From: Mycolicibacillus trivialis
Lineage (GTDB): Bacteria; Actinomycetota; Actinomycetes; Mycobacteriales; Mycobacteriaceae
DNA: 64,000 nucleotides
Reading direction: 5' to 3'
Assembly (NCBI RefSeq): GCF_002102395.1
Contig: NZ_LQPZ01000018.1
Location: forward strand, 49,395 to 113,394
Shown: piece after piece, positions 42,000 to 51,984 of the stretch
Numbering within the stretch: the first letter of the stretch is position 1
How the letters are laid out: every line of letters starts with the position of its first letter
The notes under the pieces: model-generated
Told to the model about the DNA's origin: nothing
Databases searched by the model: none
The model's input: only the letters and a program-made list of their open reading frames with translations
Made by a program: the position numbers and the translations under genes

Positions 42000-42713
42000 A
42001 TGTCCCCGGAGTTGACGACCCGCATAGCGCCGCCGGCGAGCCGGCTGCCGTTCACCGCCTGCCCGACACCCCACGGTGTGTATGCGCCGCAAGAGGATTC
42101 CCGGTTGCTGATCGGCGCCATGGCCGAGACCGGCGTGGTGCGCAACCGCCGGGTGGTGGACCTGTGCACCGGCAGCGGCGTCATCGCCATCGCCGCAGCC
42201 GAACTCGGCGCCTCGGCCGTCACCGCGCTGGACATCTGTCCCCGGGCCGTGCAATGCGCCGGCGACAACGCCGCCGCCAGGGGAGCGGCGGTGGACGTCC
42301 GGCAGGGGCCGTGGAGCCACGCGCTGAGTGCCGGGCCGTTCGACGTAGTGGTCGCCAACCCGCCGTATGTGCCCGGACCACCCGGCGGTGCCCCGGTGCT
42401 CACCGGGTCGCCGCTGCGCTCCTGGGACGGCGGTGTCGACGGCCGCTCGGTGCTCGGGCCGCTGTGCGAAGCCGCGAACGAGCTGCTCAGCCCGGGCGGT
42501 GTTCTGCTGGTGGTGCATTCGGAGTTCGCCAGCCCGGACCGCTCCCTGTTCGACCTGTGGGCGGCCGGGCTGGCTGCGGAGGTGATCGCCGAACAGCGGA
42601 TCCCGTTCGGGCCGGTGCTGTCCAGCCGAGCCGACTGGCTGGAGAGCACCGGGCGCATGCCGTCGGGCTGCCGCACCGAACGACTGGTCGTCATCCGGGC
42701 GGACAAGCCATGA
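42000..42713 (+). CDS. HemK-like SAM-dependent methyltransferase
   Basis: A 237-residue Rossmann methyltransferase with the SAM loop VVDLCTGSGVIAIAAAELG (about 52-70) and the NPPY motif in VVVANPPYVPGPPGG (about residue 118), which marks N-methylation of glutamine, adenine or other amides. It is shorter than PrmC/HemK and lacks its N-terminal helical domain, so the target may differ. ATG 42000 is 9 nt after the -10; GTG 41997 is next to it. It overlaps the CDGSH gene (ATGA). Confidence 0.8.
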   Translation: MSPELTTRIAPPASRLPFTACPTPHGVYAPQEDSRLLIGAMAETGVVRNRRVVDLCTGSGVIAIAAAELGASAVTALDICPRAVQCAGDNAAARGAAVDVRQGPWSHALSAGPFDVVVANPPYVPGPPGGAPVLTGSPLRSWDGGVDGRSVLGPLCEAANELLSPGGVLLVVHSEFASPDRSLFDLWAAGLAAEVIAEQRIPFGPVLSSRADWLESTGRMPSGCRTERLVVIRADKP

Positions 42714-42907
42714 GCTCCGCAGAGCCCCGCCGGGTAAGGGTGGTGCGTAACGGGCCGGTGCTGATCTCCGGGCCCGTCCGCATCGAAACCCCAGACACCG
42801 TGGTGGAATCCGATCGCTTCCAGGTGGCGATCTGCGCCTGCGGGCGCAGCAAGAACTACCCCCTGTGCGACACCAGCCACCGCTGCAAACGCGGTTCAGG
42901 AGAATAG
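42710..42907 (+). CDS. CDGSH-type iron-sulfur protein
   Basis: A 65-residue protein with the full CDGSH cluster-binding pattern CACGRSKNYPLCDTSH (three Cys and one His, about residues 43-58). Such proteins bind a redox-active [2Fe-2S] cluster. The start overlaps the methyltransferase stop (ATGA). It converges and slightly overlaps with the haem-oxygenase-like gene on the other strand, which as an iron-dependent enzyme could use it as an electron donor; that link is inference. Confidence 0.88.
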   Translation: MSSAEPRRVRVVRNGPVLISGPVRIETPDTVVESDRFQVAICACGRSKNYPLCDTSHRCKRGSGE

Positions 42908-43930
42908 CGGACCGAGCGGGGAGCGCAACGAACTCTGATCGGCCTGCCACGCGGTGAGCATCTGCTCGGCCAGCCGGCTCTCCACCAGGTCGTAGGCGCG
43001 GATGCCGAACACCACGTCGGGCGCCAGCTGCGGCTCCCGCGCCACCAGATCCGCCACCACCTCGCCGCGCACCACCTGCTCGTGCACCGCGTCGGCCTCG
43101 ACGTGCTCGCGGTAGAACGTCACACACTCCTCCGGGGCATCCATCCGCTGCAGCGCCGAGACCAGCCGCCGCGACCCCGGCGGCGACGTGATCTCGGTGG
43201 CCGCGAAATGGCCCACGGTGGCTCCCCGCCACCGCCGATGCAGGCCGAACAACGACATCAGGTTGACCGCCGCCAGCGCCTCCGCCGACACCGCGCCCAG
43301 ATACGCCAGATAGCCGCCGTCCAGGCCGGCCGCGACCATCAGGTCGGCGTACAGCTCCTGGTGCACCTGCGGGCCGCGACCCGCCCCGTACTCGTCGAAC
43401 TCGATGGCCACGAACGCCGCCTTGGCCCCGCCCGCCAGCCGCGGAATCACCCAGGCGTGCGGATCGCCCTCCTTGAGGTGATACACCGACCGCTGCACGA
43501 AGTACTCACACATCTGTACCCACGTCCCGCTGTCACGCAGGTGCCAACTCAGCCCGCTGCCCCGAACCGGCTCGACGGTCAGCGCATCCATCTCCGCGGC
43601 CACGTCGACCGTCGCCTCGATCGGGCCGACGTCGCGGCGCACCTGCTCGAGGAACATCCGCTCCAGGCGGCCCCGCAACTCCAGCAGGCTCGGCTCCCAC
43701 TCCCAGCCCGGGTCCACCCCGGCGAACCCGCGGTAGTGCAGCTCGTAGCAGAGCTGCAGCGCCAGCTGCAGATCCCGTCCGTAGGGGTCGACGTCGCCGA
43801 CGGCGACACCGACGTGCTCAAGTCGCTGCGGGGAGCCGGCCAACGTGTCACAGACCGCGGTCGACAGCGGCCCGCACCCGGCGGGCAACTCCGGCCCGAG
43901 GCCGGTCGGGCTGATCGGGGCAACTCTCAT
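42896..43930 (-). CDS. Haem-oxygenase-like iron-containing redox enzyme
   Basis: A 344-residue protein of the iron-containing redox enzyme family (haem-oxygenase-like diiron fold). Candidate metal ligands are HYRGFAGVDPGWEWEPSLLE, YGAGRGPQVHQELYADLM and FYREHVEADAVHEQ (about residue 290), with Glu/His spacing typical of the fold. Known relatives include desaturases, N-oxygenases and CADD-like enzymes. ATG 43930 is 9 nt after a SigF -10; the longer frame (to 44236) is not supported. Substrate unknown. Confidence 0.8.
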   Translation of the reverse strand: MRVAPISPTGLGPELPAGCGPLSTAVCDTLAGSPQRLEHVGVAVGDVDPYGRDLQLALQLCYELHYRGFAGVDPGWEWEPSLLELRGRLERMFLEQVRRDVGPIEATVDVAAEMDALTVEPVRGSGLSWHLRDSGTWVQMCEYFVQRSVYHLKEGDPHAWVIPRLAGGAKAAFVAIEFDEYGAGRGPQVHQELYADLMVAAGLDGGYLAYLGAVSAEALAAVNLMSLFGLHRRWRGATVGHFAATEITSPPGSRRLVSALQRMDAPEECVTFYREHVEADAVHEQVVRGEVVADLVAREPQLAPDVVFGIRAYDLVESRLAEQMLTAWQADQSSLRSPLGPLFS

Positions 43931-43939
43931 ACCCCACCC

Positions 43940-43965
43940 ATACCCGCACCGGACGACCGGAAAAC
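43940..43965 (-). promoter_or_regulatory. SigF-type promoter for the iron redox enzyme
   Basis: On the minus strand: GTTT (43962-43965), 16 nt, GGGTAT (43940-43945): full match. A second GGGTAT at 43929-43934 overlaps the start codon. Confidence 0.75.
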
Positions 43966-43983
43966 GCCACCGCGCAGCGCCCG

Positions 43984-44009
43984 GTTTCACCGGGTGCCCC
44001 GGCGGGGAA
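43984..44009 (+). promoter_or_regulatory. Possible SigF-like promoter for the GH15 gene
   Basis: GTTT (43984-43987), 16 nt, GGGGAA (44004-44009). Two -10 mismatches; supported mainly by position. Confidence 0.35.
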
Positions 44010-44039
44010 AACCCATGACCGAAGACGAAAGGATCGCGG

Positions 44040-45833
44040 ATGACGCAGCGGCAGGCGGTGGACCTGCGGGCGCAGTTCCCGCCCCAGGTGCTGCGGCAGT
44101 ACGCGCTGCTGGCCGACGGGGAGCGCGGCGCGCTGATCGGGCCGCACGGCGAGATCACCTGGCTGTGTGCGCCGCGCTGGGACTCCGACGCGGTGTTCGC
44201 CGCGTTGATCGGCGGCGGTGGCTGCTTCGCGATCACCCCGCAGGACCGCAGGCATGTGTGGGGCGGCTACTACGAACCGGGCAGCCTGATCTGGCACAGC
44301 CACTGGGTGACCGGGGAGGGGCAGATCGAATGCCGGGAGGCGCTCGCTTTCCCCGCCGAGCCGGGTCGCGCGGTGGTGTTGCGCCGCCTGCTCGCCGTGC
44401 ACGGCACCGCGCGGGTCGCTGTGCTGCTCGAGCCCCGCGCCGGATTCGGTCACTACGCCAGCGCGCATCTCCGCCGCGACGGCGAGGTGTGGAGTGGTCG
44501 CAGCGGGCCGCTGCGCTGGCGGCTCACCGGCTGCCCCGACGCCACCCCGCAACCGAGCGCGCACGGCGCCGGATCGGTGCTGGTCGCCGAACTGGCCCTG
44601 CCGCAAGGCGGCCACCACGACGTGGTCTTCGAAGTGTCCGACCGTGCACTGCCCGACGACCTGGTGGACGCCGACACCGCTTGGGCGGCAACCGCCGACA
44701 CCTGGACGCGGGCCCGGCCCAACCTGACCGACACCATCGCGCCACACGACGCCACCCAGGCGTGGGCGGTGTTGCGCGGGCTGACCAGCCCCGGCGGCGG
44801 CATGGTCGCCGCGGCCACCACCAGCCTGCCCGAACGCGCCCACACCAACCGCAACTACGATTACCGCTACGTCTGGATACGCGACCAGTGCTACGCCGGG
44901 ATGGCCGCCCACGCCGCGGGCGCGGCCGACCTGTTCGACACCGCAACGGATTTCGTTGTCGCCCGGTTGCTGGAGGACGGCCCGCACCTCAAACCCGGCT
45001 ACACCACCACCGGCGCCCCGGTGCCCGACGAACGCACCCTGGACCTACCCGGCTACCCCGGCGGGGTGGACAAGGCCGGCAACTGGATCACCCGCCAGTT
45101 CCAGCTCGACGCGTTCGGTGATGCGCTACAGCTGCTGGCCACCGCCGCCCGCGCGGACCGGCTGCCCACCGGGGGCCGGCGCGCCATCGACGTCGCGGTC
45201 GCCGCCGTCGACCGACGCTGGCAGGAGAAGGAGGCCGGCATCTGGGAGCTGGACAACCGGCAGTGGACCCACTCGCGGCTGACCTGCGTGGCCGGGCTGC
45301 GGGCGGTGGCCCAGGTGGCCGCTGGCGGCGGGCCGGGGCGGACCGCGGTGCTCGCCGACGCCATCCTGGCCGACACCGCACGCCGCGGCCTGGACGCCGC
45401 AGGCGCCTGGCGGCGCAGCCCCGAACTGCCCGGCGTGGACGCCGCCCTGGTGCTGCCGCCGGTGCGCGGTGCTCTGCCCGCCGACGACCCGCGCACGCTG
45501 GCCACCCTGGCCGCGGTGCGCGACCGGCTCACCGTCGAGCAGTACGTCTACCGGTTTCGCCACGATCAGCGGGACCTCGGCGAGGCCGAGGGCGCGTTCC
45601 TGCTGTGCGGGTTCATGATGGCGCTGGCCGAACACCAGCAGGGCAGGCACTGGTCGGCGGTGCGCTACTTCGACCGCAACCGCTCGGCGTGCGGCCCCGG
45701 CGGGCTGCTGTCCGAGGAGTTCGACGTCAGCCAGCGCCAGTTGCGCGGCAACCTGCCGCAGGCGTTCGTGCACGCCCTGCTGCTGGAGACCGCCGCCACC
45801 CTCACCGACCCGGGCGGCACCGCACCGGCCTGA
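44040..45833 (+). CDS. Glycoside hydrolase family 15 enzyme (glucoamylase/trehalase type)
   Basis: A 597-residue GH15 protein. N-terminal beta-sandwich about residues 15-230 (YALLADGERGALIGPHGEI), then an (alpha/alpha)6 barrel: YRYVWIRDQCYAGM (about 280), GNWITRQFQLDAFGD, EKEAGIWELDNRQWTHSRL (catalytic acid Glu in GIWE) and GGLLSEEFDVS (catalytic base Glu). Mycobacterial members include a trehalase, so trehalose or alpha-glucan hydrolysis is likely. No signal peptide is visible, so the enzyme is probably cytosolic. Confidence 0.88.
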   Translation: MTQRQAVDLRAQFPPQVLRQYALLADGERGALIGPHGEITWLCAPRWDSDAVFAALIGGGGCFAITPQDRRHVWGGYYEPGSLIWHSHWVTGEGQIECREALAFPAEPGRAVVLRRLLAVHGTARVAVLLEPRAGFGHYASAHLRRDGEVWSGRSGPLRWRLTGCPDATPQPSAHGAGSVLVAELALPQGGHHDVVFEVSDRALPDDLVDADTAWAATADTWTRARPNLTDTIAPHDATQAWAVLRGLTSPGGGMVAAATTSLPERAHTNRNYDYRYVWIRDQCYAGMAAHAAGAADLFDTATDFVVARLLEDGPHLKPGYTTTGAPVPDERTLDLPGYPGGVDKAGNWITRQFQLDAFGDALQLLATAARADRLPTGGRRAIDVAVAAVDRRWQEKEAGIWELDNRQWTHSRLTCVAGLRAVAQVAAGGGPGRTAVLADAILADTARRGLDAAGAWRRSPELPGVDAALVLPPVRGALPADDPRTLATLAAVRDRLTVEQYVYRFRHDQRDLGEAEGAFLLCGFMMALAEHQQGRHWSAVRYFDRNRSACGPGGLLSEEFDVSQRQLRGNLPQAFVHALLLETAATLTDPGGTAPA

Positions 45834-45843
45834 CCCGGCCGCG

Positions 45844-45869
45844 GTGTGCCCGCCCCCGAATCGGGGTAC
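45844..45869 (+). promoter_or_regulatory. SigF-like promoter for the ANTAR gene
   Basis: GTGT (45844-45847), 16 nt, GGGTAC (45864-45869), with a 50-nt leader and GAGGAGGGGG before the ATG. Confidence 0.5.
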
Positions 45870-45919
45870 CCGGTTGGGCACAACGAGGTTCGGGGGACAA
45901 CACCGACGAGGAGGGGGTC

Positions 45920-46240
45920 ATGGTTCTGAGCTTGCTGACCGGATCCGACGGGCCGGTGAGTTCGTCGCTGTCGGCGCGCAGCCTCGACATCGCCAAGGGC
46001 GTGCTGATCGTGCTGCGCGGCTGCGACGCGGCCGCCGCCTTCGACGAACTGGTGGCCGCCAGCCGCAGGCACCGGTTGCCGATCTTCACCCTGGCCGACG
46101 CGTTGGTCGCGGTGGCGGCGGGTGGAACCCGACGCGCCGCCCACCTCAGCGCGCAGGTGGCGCGGGCCGTCGAACAGGAGTGGGGTCCGCTGCTGGCCCC
46201 GCGCGGTGCGACCGACACCGGCGACGGTTTGGCCGAGTGA
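45920..46240 (+). CDS. Small ANTAR domain protein
   Basis: A 106-residue protein that is almost entirely an ANTAR domain (SLDIAKGVLIVLRGCDAAAAF; SRRHRLPIFTLADALVAVA). It lacks any sensor domain. It could act with the PAS-ANTAR protein at 18087-18767, since ANTAR proteins dimerise to bind RNA. The ATG follows GAGGAGGGGGTC. Target RNAs unknown. Confidence 0.8.
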   Translation: MVLSLLTGSDGPVSSSLSARSLDIAKGVLIVLRGCDAAAAFDELVAASRRHRLPIFTLADALVAVAAGGTRRAAHLSAQVARAVEQEWGPLLAPRGATDTGDGLAE

Positions 46241-46251
46241 GCCCCGGGTAT
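46227..46251 (+). promoter_or_regulatory. SigF-type promoter for the LLM-class oxidoreductase
   Basis: GTTT (46227-46230), 15 nt, GGGTAT (46246-46251): full match. An ATG at 46250 lies in the -10; ATG 46262 lies 10 nt after it. Confidence 0.75.
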
Positions 46252-46261
46252 GCGCCACGAC

Positions 46262-47248
46262 ATGACCCGTTTCGGCTACACGTTGATGACCGAGCAGAGC
46301 GGACCCGCCGACCTGGTCCGCCACGCCGTTGACGCCGAGCAGGCCGGCTTCGACTTCCTGGTCTCCAGCGACCATTTCACCCCGTGGCTGGCCAGCCAGG
46401 GCCACGCCCCCAACGCGTGGGCGGTGCTCGGCGCGGTGGCCCACGCCACCGAGCGCGCCCACCTGTACTCCTACGTCACCTGCCCGACCATGCGCTACCA
46501 CCCGGCCGTCGTCGCCCAGCAGGCCGCCACCGTGTCGCTGCTGTCGGAGGGCCGCTTCACGCTGGGACTCGGCAGCGGCGAGAACCTCAACGAGCACGTG
46601 ATCGGGGAGGGCTGGCCGAGCGTGGCAAGCCGCCAGGACATGCTGCGGGAGGCCATCGAGATCATCTCCGCGCTGCTCGACGGCGAGCCGGTGACCTGGC
46701 ACGGCGACTACTTCTCGGTGGAGATGGCCAAACTGTGGGACCCGCCCGAGCAACCCGTCGGCATCGGGGTGGCGATGGCAGGCAGGCACGGCATCGCCAA
46801 GCTGGCCACCCTTGCCGACCACCTCATCGCCGTCGCCCCGGACGCCGGCCTGGTCCACGACTGGCACAGCGCCCGCCAGGCCGCCGGGTTGGCAGGCGGC
46901 GGTCGCATCGTCGGACAGATCCCGGTCTGCTGGGACCGGGACCGCGACGCCGCCATCGCCCGCGCCCACGACCAGTTCCGCTGGTTCGGCGGCGGCTGGC
47001 AGGTCAACGCGGAACTGCCCACCCCGGCCGCGTTCGCCGCCGCCACCCGCTATGTGCGCCCCGAGGACGTCGCCGAGGCGATCGCCTGCGGACCCGACCT
47101 GGACCGGATCGTCGAGGCGGTACGCGCCTACCGGGAGGCCGGCTTCACCGACATCGCGCTGATCCAGATCGGCGGGAACCACCAGGAGGAGTTCCTGGCC
47201 GAAGCGGCCGACCCGCTGCTGACCAAACTGCGTGCCGCCGTCGCCTGA
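46262..47248 (+). CDS. LLM-class F420-dependent oxidoreductase
   Basis: A 328-residue luciferase-like monooxygenase-fold enzyme of the F420-dependent glucose-6-phosphate dehydrogenase-related group. Motifs: GFDFLVSSDHFTPWLASQGH (about residues 30-49), YSYVTCPTMRYHPAVVAQQA, RFTLGLGSGENLNEHV and IPVCWDRDRDAA. It would use reduced or oxidised coenzyme F420, abundant in mycobacteria. Not the classical Fgd1, as the flanking genes differ. The start was moved to 46262 because 46250 is inside the promoter. Confidence 0.88.
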   Translation: MTRFGYTLMTEQSGPADLVRHAVDAEQAGFDFLVSSDHFTPWLASQGHAPNAWAVLGAVAHATERAHLYSYVTCPTMRYHPAVVAQQAATVSLLSEGRFTLGLGSGENLNEHVIGEGWPSVASRQDMLREAIEIISALLDGEPVTWHGDYFSVEMAKLWDPPEQPVGIGVAMAGRHGIAKLATLADHLIAVAPDAGLVHDWHSARQAAGLAGGGRIVGQIPVCWDRDRDAAIARAHDQFRWFGGGWQVNAELPTPAAFAAATRYVRPEDVAEAIACGPDLDRIVEAVRAYREAGFTDIALIQIGGNHQEEFLAEAADPLLTKLRAAVA

Positions 47249-47258
47249 CCCGGGCGCG

Positions 47259-47284
47259 GATTGGCGCCGCCCCGTTCCGGGTAT
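47259..47284 (+). promoter_or_regulatory. SigF-like promoter for the PfpI gene
   Basis: GATT (47259-47262), 16 nt, GGGTAT (47279-47284). An ATG at 47283 overlaps the -10 and is not used; leader of about 43 nt with GAGGGAGG. Confidence 0.6.
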
Positions 47285-47327
47285 GGCTAACCCGACCGAC
47301 GGGGCCGATCCGAGGGAGGCGATCGCG

Positions 47328-48053
47328 ATGACACAGCAGGACTCACCCGCGGACCCACTCGACGACGCGGTCCGACTGGACGCGCTGACGGTGGAGTCCA
47401 CCGGTGTGCCCGCACCCGGCAACCCCGACCCCGACGACATGGCGGCCGACGTGGCGGGCGGATCGGTCGCCGAGGCCATCCGCGAACCCGCCGATGAGGA
47501 GGAATCCGCCATGACCGACCGACTGCAGGGCCGACGCGTCGCCATACTGGCCGCCGACGGCGTCGAACGCGTCGAATACGAACAGCCCGTCGACGCGCTG
47601 CGCGAGCAGGGCGCCAGCACCGAACTGATCTCCCTGGCGGCCGGCGATATCCAGGCCCGCGACCACGACCTCGAACCGGCCGGCAGCTTCCCGGTGGACC
47701 GCCCGGTCGGCGAGGTGTCGGTCGAGGACTACGACGCGCTGGTACTGCCCGGCGGCACCGTGAACCCGGACAAGCTGCGCAGCGACGACACCGCGGTCGC
47801 CTTCGTCCGCGACTTCGTCAACTCCGGCAAGCCGGTCGCCGCCATCTGCCACGGCCCGTGGACGCTGGTGGAGGCCGGGGTGGTGGCCGGGCGCACCGTG
47901 ACCTCCTACCCGAGCCTGCGCACCGACCTGCGCAACGCCGGCGCCGACGTCGTCGACAAGGAGGTCGTGGTCGACCAGAATCTGATCACCAGCCGCTCGC
48001 CGGACGACCTGCCGGCGTTCTGCGCCACCCTCATCGAGCAACTCGCCGCCTGA
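47328..48053 (+). CDS. DJ-1/PfpI family protein with an acidic N-terminal extension
   Basis: A 241-residue protein. Residues 62-241 are a PfpI/DJ-1 domain (RVAILAADGVERVEYEQP; YDALVLPGGTVNPDK; nucleophile Cys in VAAICHGPWTLVEAG; TSYPSLRTDLRNAG), members of which act as proteases, deglycases or chaperones. Residues 1-61 form an acidic, probably disordered extension. An in-frame ATG at 47511 has a better GATGAGGAGG site and would give the 180-residue core alone, so two forms may be made. Downstream of a SigF-like promoter. Confidence 0.85.
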   Translation: MTQQDSPADPLDDAVRLDALTVESTGVPAPGNPDPDDMAADVAGGSVAEAIREPADEEESAMTDRLQGRRVAILAADGVERVEYEQPVDALREQGASTELISLAAGDIQARDHDLEPAGSFPVDRPVGEVSVEDYDALVLPGGTVNPDKLRSDDTAVAFVRDFVNSGKPVAAICHGPWTLVEAGVVAGRTVTSYPSLRTDLRNAGADVVDKEVVVDQNLITSRSPDDLPAFCATLIEQLAA

Positions 48054-48072
48054 ACAGCCGGAACAGCGGCGG

Positions 48073-48098
48073 GTTTCACCGCGCGGCGACCCGGGTAT
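48073..48098 (+). promoter_or_regulatory. SigF-type promoter for the UsfY-like gene
   Basis: GTTT (48073-48076), 16 nt, GGGTAT (48093-48098): full match. The ATG follows the -10 by 9 nt. It is the last candidate before the accA3 block. Confidence 0.75.
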
Positions 48099-48107
48099 CC
48101 GATCACC

Positions 48108-48383
48108 ATGACTGATCCCGACAACCCCATCGACTATGCCCGGACCACGCAGCACCGCGCCGGCATGGTGATGAAGGACCGCCGCGAGGTGCCCGGTGCT
48201 GCACTGCTGGTCTTGGCCGTGGTCTGCCTGGTCGGTTTCATGACCTCGTTCGCGATGGGCAGCACCGCCTGGACGGTCGGCTTAGGGGTCGCCGCCCTGG
48301 TCGCCGGTGCCGCCGGCGCGGCCTGGATCCTGCTCGGTCGACGCCGCGCCGCCGGCCTCGGCGACGACCGGTCCCGGTCCTGA
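48108..48383 (+). CDS. UsfY-like small membrane protein
   Basis: A 91-residue protein with a short polar N-terminus (DPDNPIDYARTTQHRAG) and two membrane helices (about residues 29-49 and 53-75). The DPxDxxRTT start followed by two helices resembles UsfY, the third gene of the M. tuberculosis usfX-sigF-usfY region, as I recall it. UsfY has no known function. Here it lies 38 kb from sigF. Confidence 0.6.
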   Translation: MTDPDNPIDYARTTQHRAGMVMKDRREVPGAALLVLAVVCLVGFMTSFAMGSTAWTVGLGVAALVAGAAGAAWILLGRRRAAGLGDDRSRS

Positions 48384-48386
48384 CGC

Positions 48387-48743
48387 CTAGGTCGCGCCAC
48401 CCGGTGCGTCGACGACAACCGGGTTGAGACCCAACGCGCCGGTCGCGAACCGGCACACCGTCGCCACGGCAACCTGTGCCGCCTCGTCGTGACCGGTGCG
48501 GGCGCGGTGCCGGACCTGCTCGGTGACCGGGTCCAGCACCACCTCGGCGAGCAGCTCACCGGTGGTGGGCTCACAGACCGCCCAGGTGAATCGGGTCTCG
48601 TTCGCCCAGCCGTCGACCACCCCGGCGACGTAGCCGGGGTCGGTCTCGCCGAGATCGGCCAGCGCGACCCGGTCATCGACACGTTCGTCGGCGCGCGGCG
48701 CCCGCAGGTACCAGGCGCCGGCGTTGATCTCCACCGGTTCCAC
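48387..48743 (-). CDS. GNAT-fold-like hypothetical protein
   Basis: A 118-residue protein. INAGAWYLRAPRADERVDDR, YVAGVVDGWANETRFTWAVC and GELLAEVVLDPVTEQVRH recall the first strands of GNAT acetyltransferases, and AAQVAVATVCRFATGALGL resembles the CoA-binding helix. It is shorter than a full GNAT (about 170), so it may be a reduced or degenerate member. ATG 48743 has no strong Shine-Dalgarno site. It follows accA3 in the same direction by 9 nt. Confidence 0.6.
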   Translation of the reverse strand: MEPVEINAGAWYLRAPRADERVDDRVALADLGETDPGYVAGVVDGWANETRFTWAVCEPTTGELLAEVVLDPVTEQVRHRARTGHDEAAQVAVATVCRFATGALGLNPVVVDAPGGAT

Positions 48744-48752
48744 GGTCGGGGC

Positions 48753-51047
<2,295 letters not shown>

Positions 51048-51048
<1 letters not shown>

Positions 51049-51938
51049 TACCGCGGCAGCTCCCCGGGCTCCTCGCCGGCGACGATCGGCACCCGCACGG
51101 TGTTGCCCCACTCGGTCCACGACCCGTCGTAGTTGCGCACACCCGGCTTGCCCAGCAGGTAGGTCAACACGAACCAGGTGTGGCTGGAGCGCTCGCCGAT
51201 GCGGCAGTAGGCCACCGGCTCGTCCTCGGGCTTCAGGAAACCGTAGAGCTCGTCGAGTTCCTCACGGCTGCGGAACCGGCCGTTGTCGGTGACCGCTTTG
51301 CTCCACGGGATCGACACCGCGGTGGGGATGTGGCCGCCGCGCAGCACACCCTCCTCCGGGTAGTCGGGCATGTGGGTGCGCTCGCCGGTGTACTCCTGCG
51401 GGGAGCGCACATCGATCAGCGGCTGCTTGCCGAGGATGGCCAGCACGTCGTCCTTGTAGGCGCGGATCGGGGCGTCGTTGCGCTCCACCACCGGGTAGCC
51501 GGTCGTGGTCTTGGTGGGCACGTCCAGGGTGGTCTCGCGGCCGTCGGAGAGCCACAGGTCGCGGCCGCCGTCGAGCAGCCGGACGTCGGGGTGACCGAAG
51601 AGGGTGAACACCCACAGCGCGTAGGCCGCCCACCAGTTGCTCTTGTCGCCGTAGATCACCACGGTGTCGTCGCGGGCGATGCCCTTGCGGTCCATCAGCG
51701 CGGCGAACTCCTCGCCGGTGAGGTAGTCGCGCACCGGGTGGGTGTTCAGATCGGTCACCCAGTCGATCTTGACCGCGCCGGGGATGTGCCCGACGTCGTA
51801 GAGCAGGACGTCCTCGTCGGATTCGACGACCACCAGCCCGGGTTGGCCCAGATTGGCCGAGAGCCAATCGGCGGTCACCAACCGTTCCGGGTGGGCGTAG
51901 GACTGCAGGGCAGGGCTGGGGTCTGGTGGTACTGGCAC
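51048..51938 (-). CDS. sseA: Thiosulfate/3-mercaptopyruvate sulfurtransferase SseA
   Basis: A 296-residue two-rhodanese protein. The active cysteine is in [15 protein letters not shown] (about residue 239); the inactive N-terminal rhodanese has [20 protein letters not shown]. The sequence is very close to M. tuberculosis SseA as I recall it. GTG 51938 gives the M. tuberculosis-like start [20 protein letters not shown] 51956 is an alternative. Coupled to sufE by TAATG. Confidence 0.93.
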
Positions 51939-51984
51939 AGGCCCGAGCCTACTCATCACACCCGCGACTGTCGTGCGGCGTCGG

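Noticed and set aside
45665..47620. 651-residue ORF on the minus strand across GH15, ANTAR, LLM and PfpI genes
   Set aside because: It crosses four genes with good motifs and several promoters. It is a codon-bias artefact.
9615..48752. Integrated mobile element or prophage
   Set aside because: The region looks like an island by content and position, but no integrase, transposase, tRNA site, direct flanking repeats or phage genes were seen, and codon use looks like the rest of the window.
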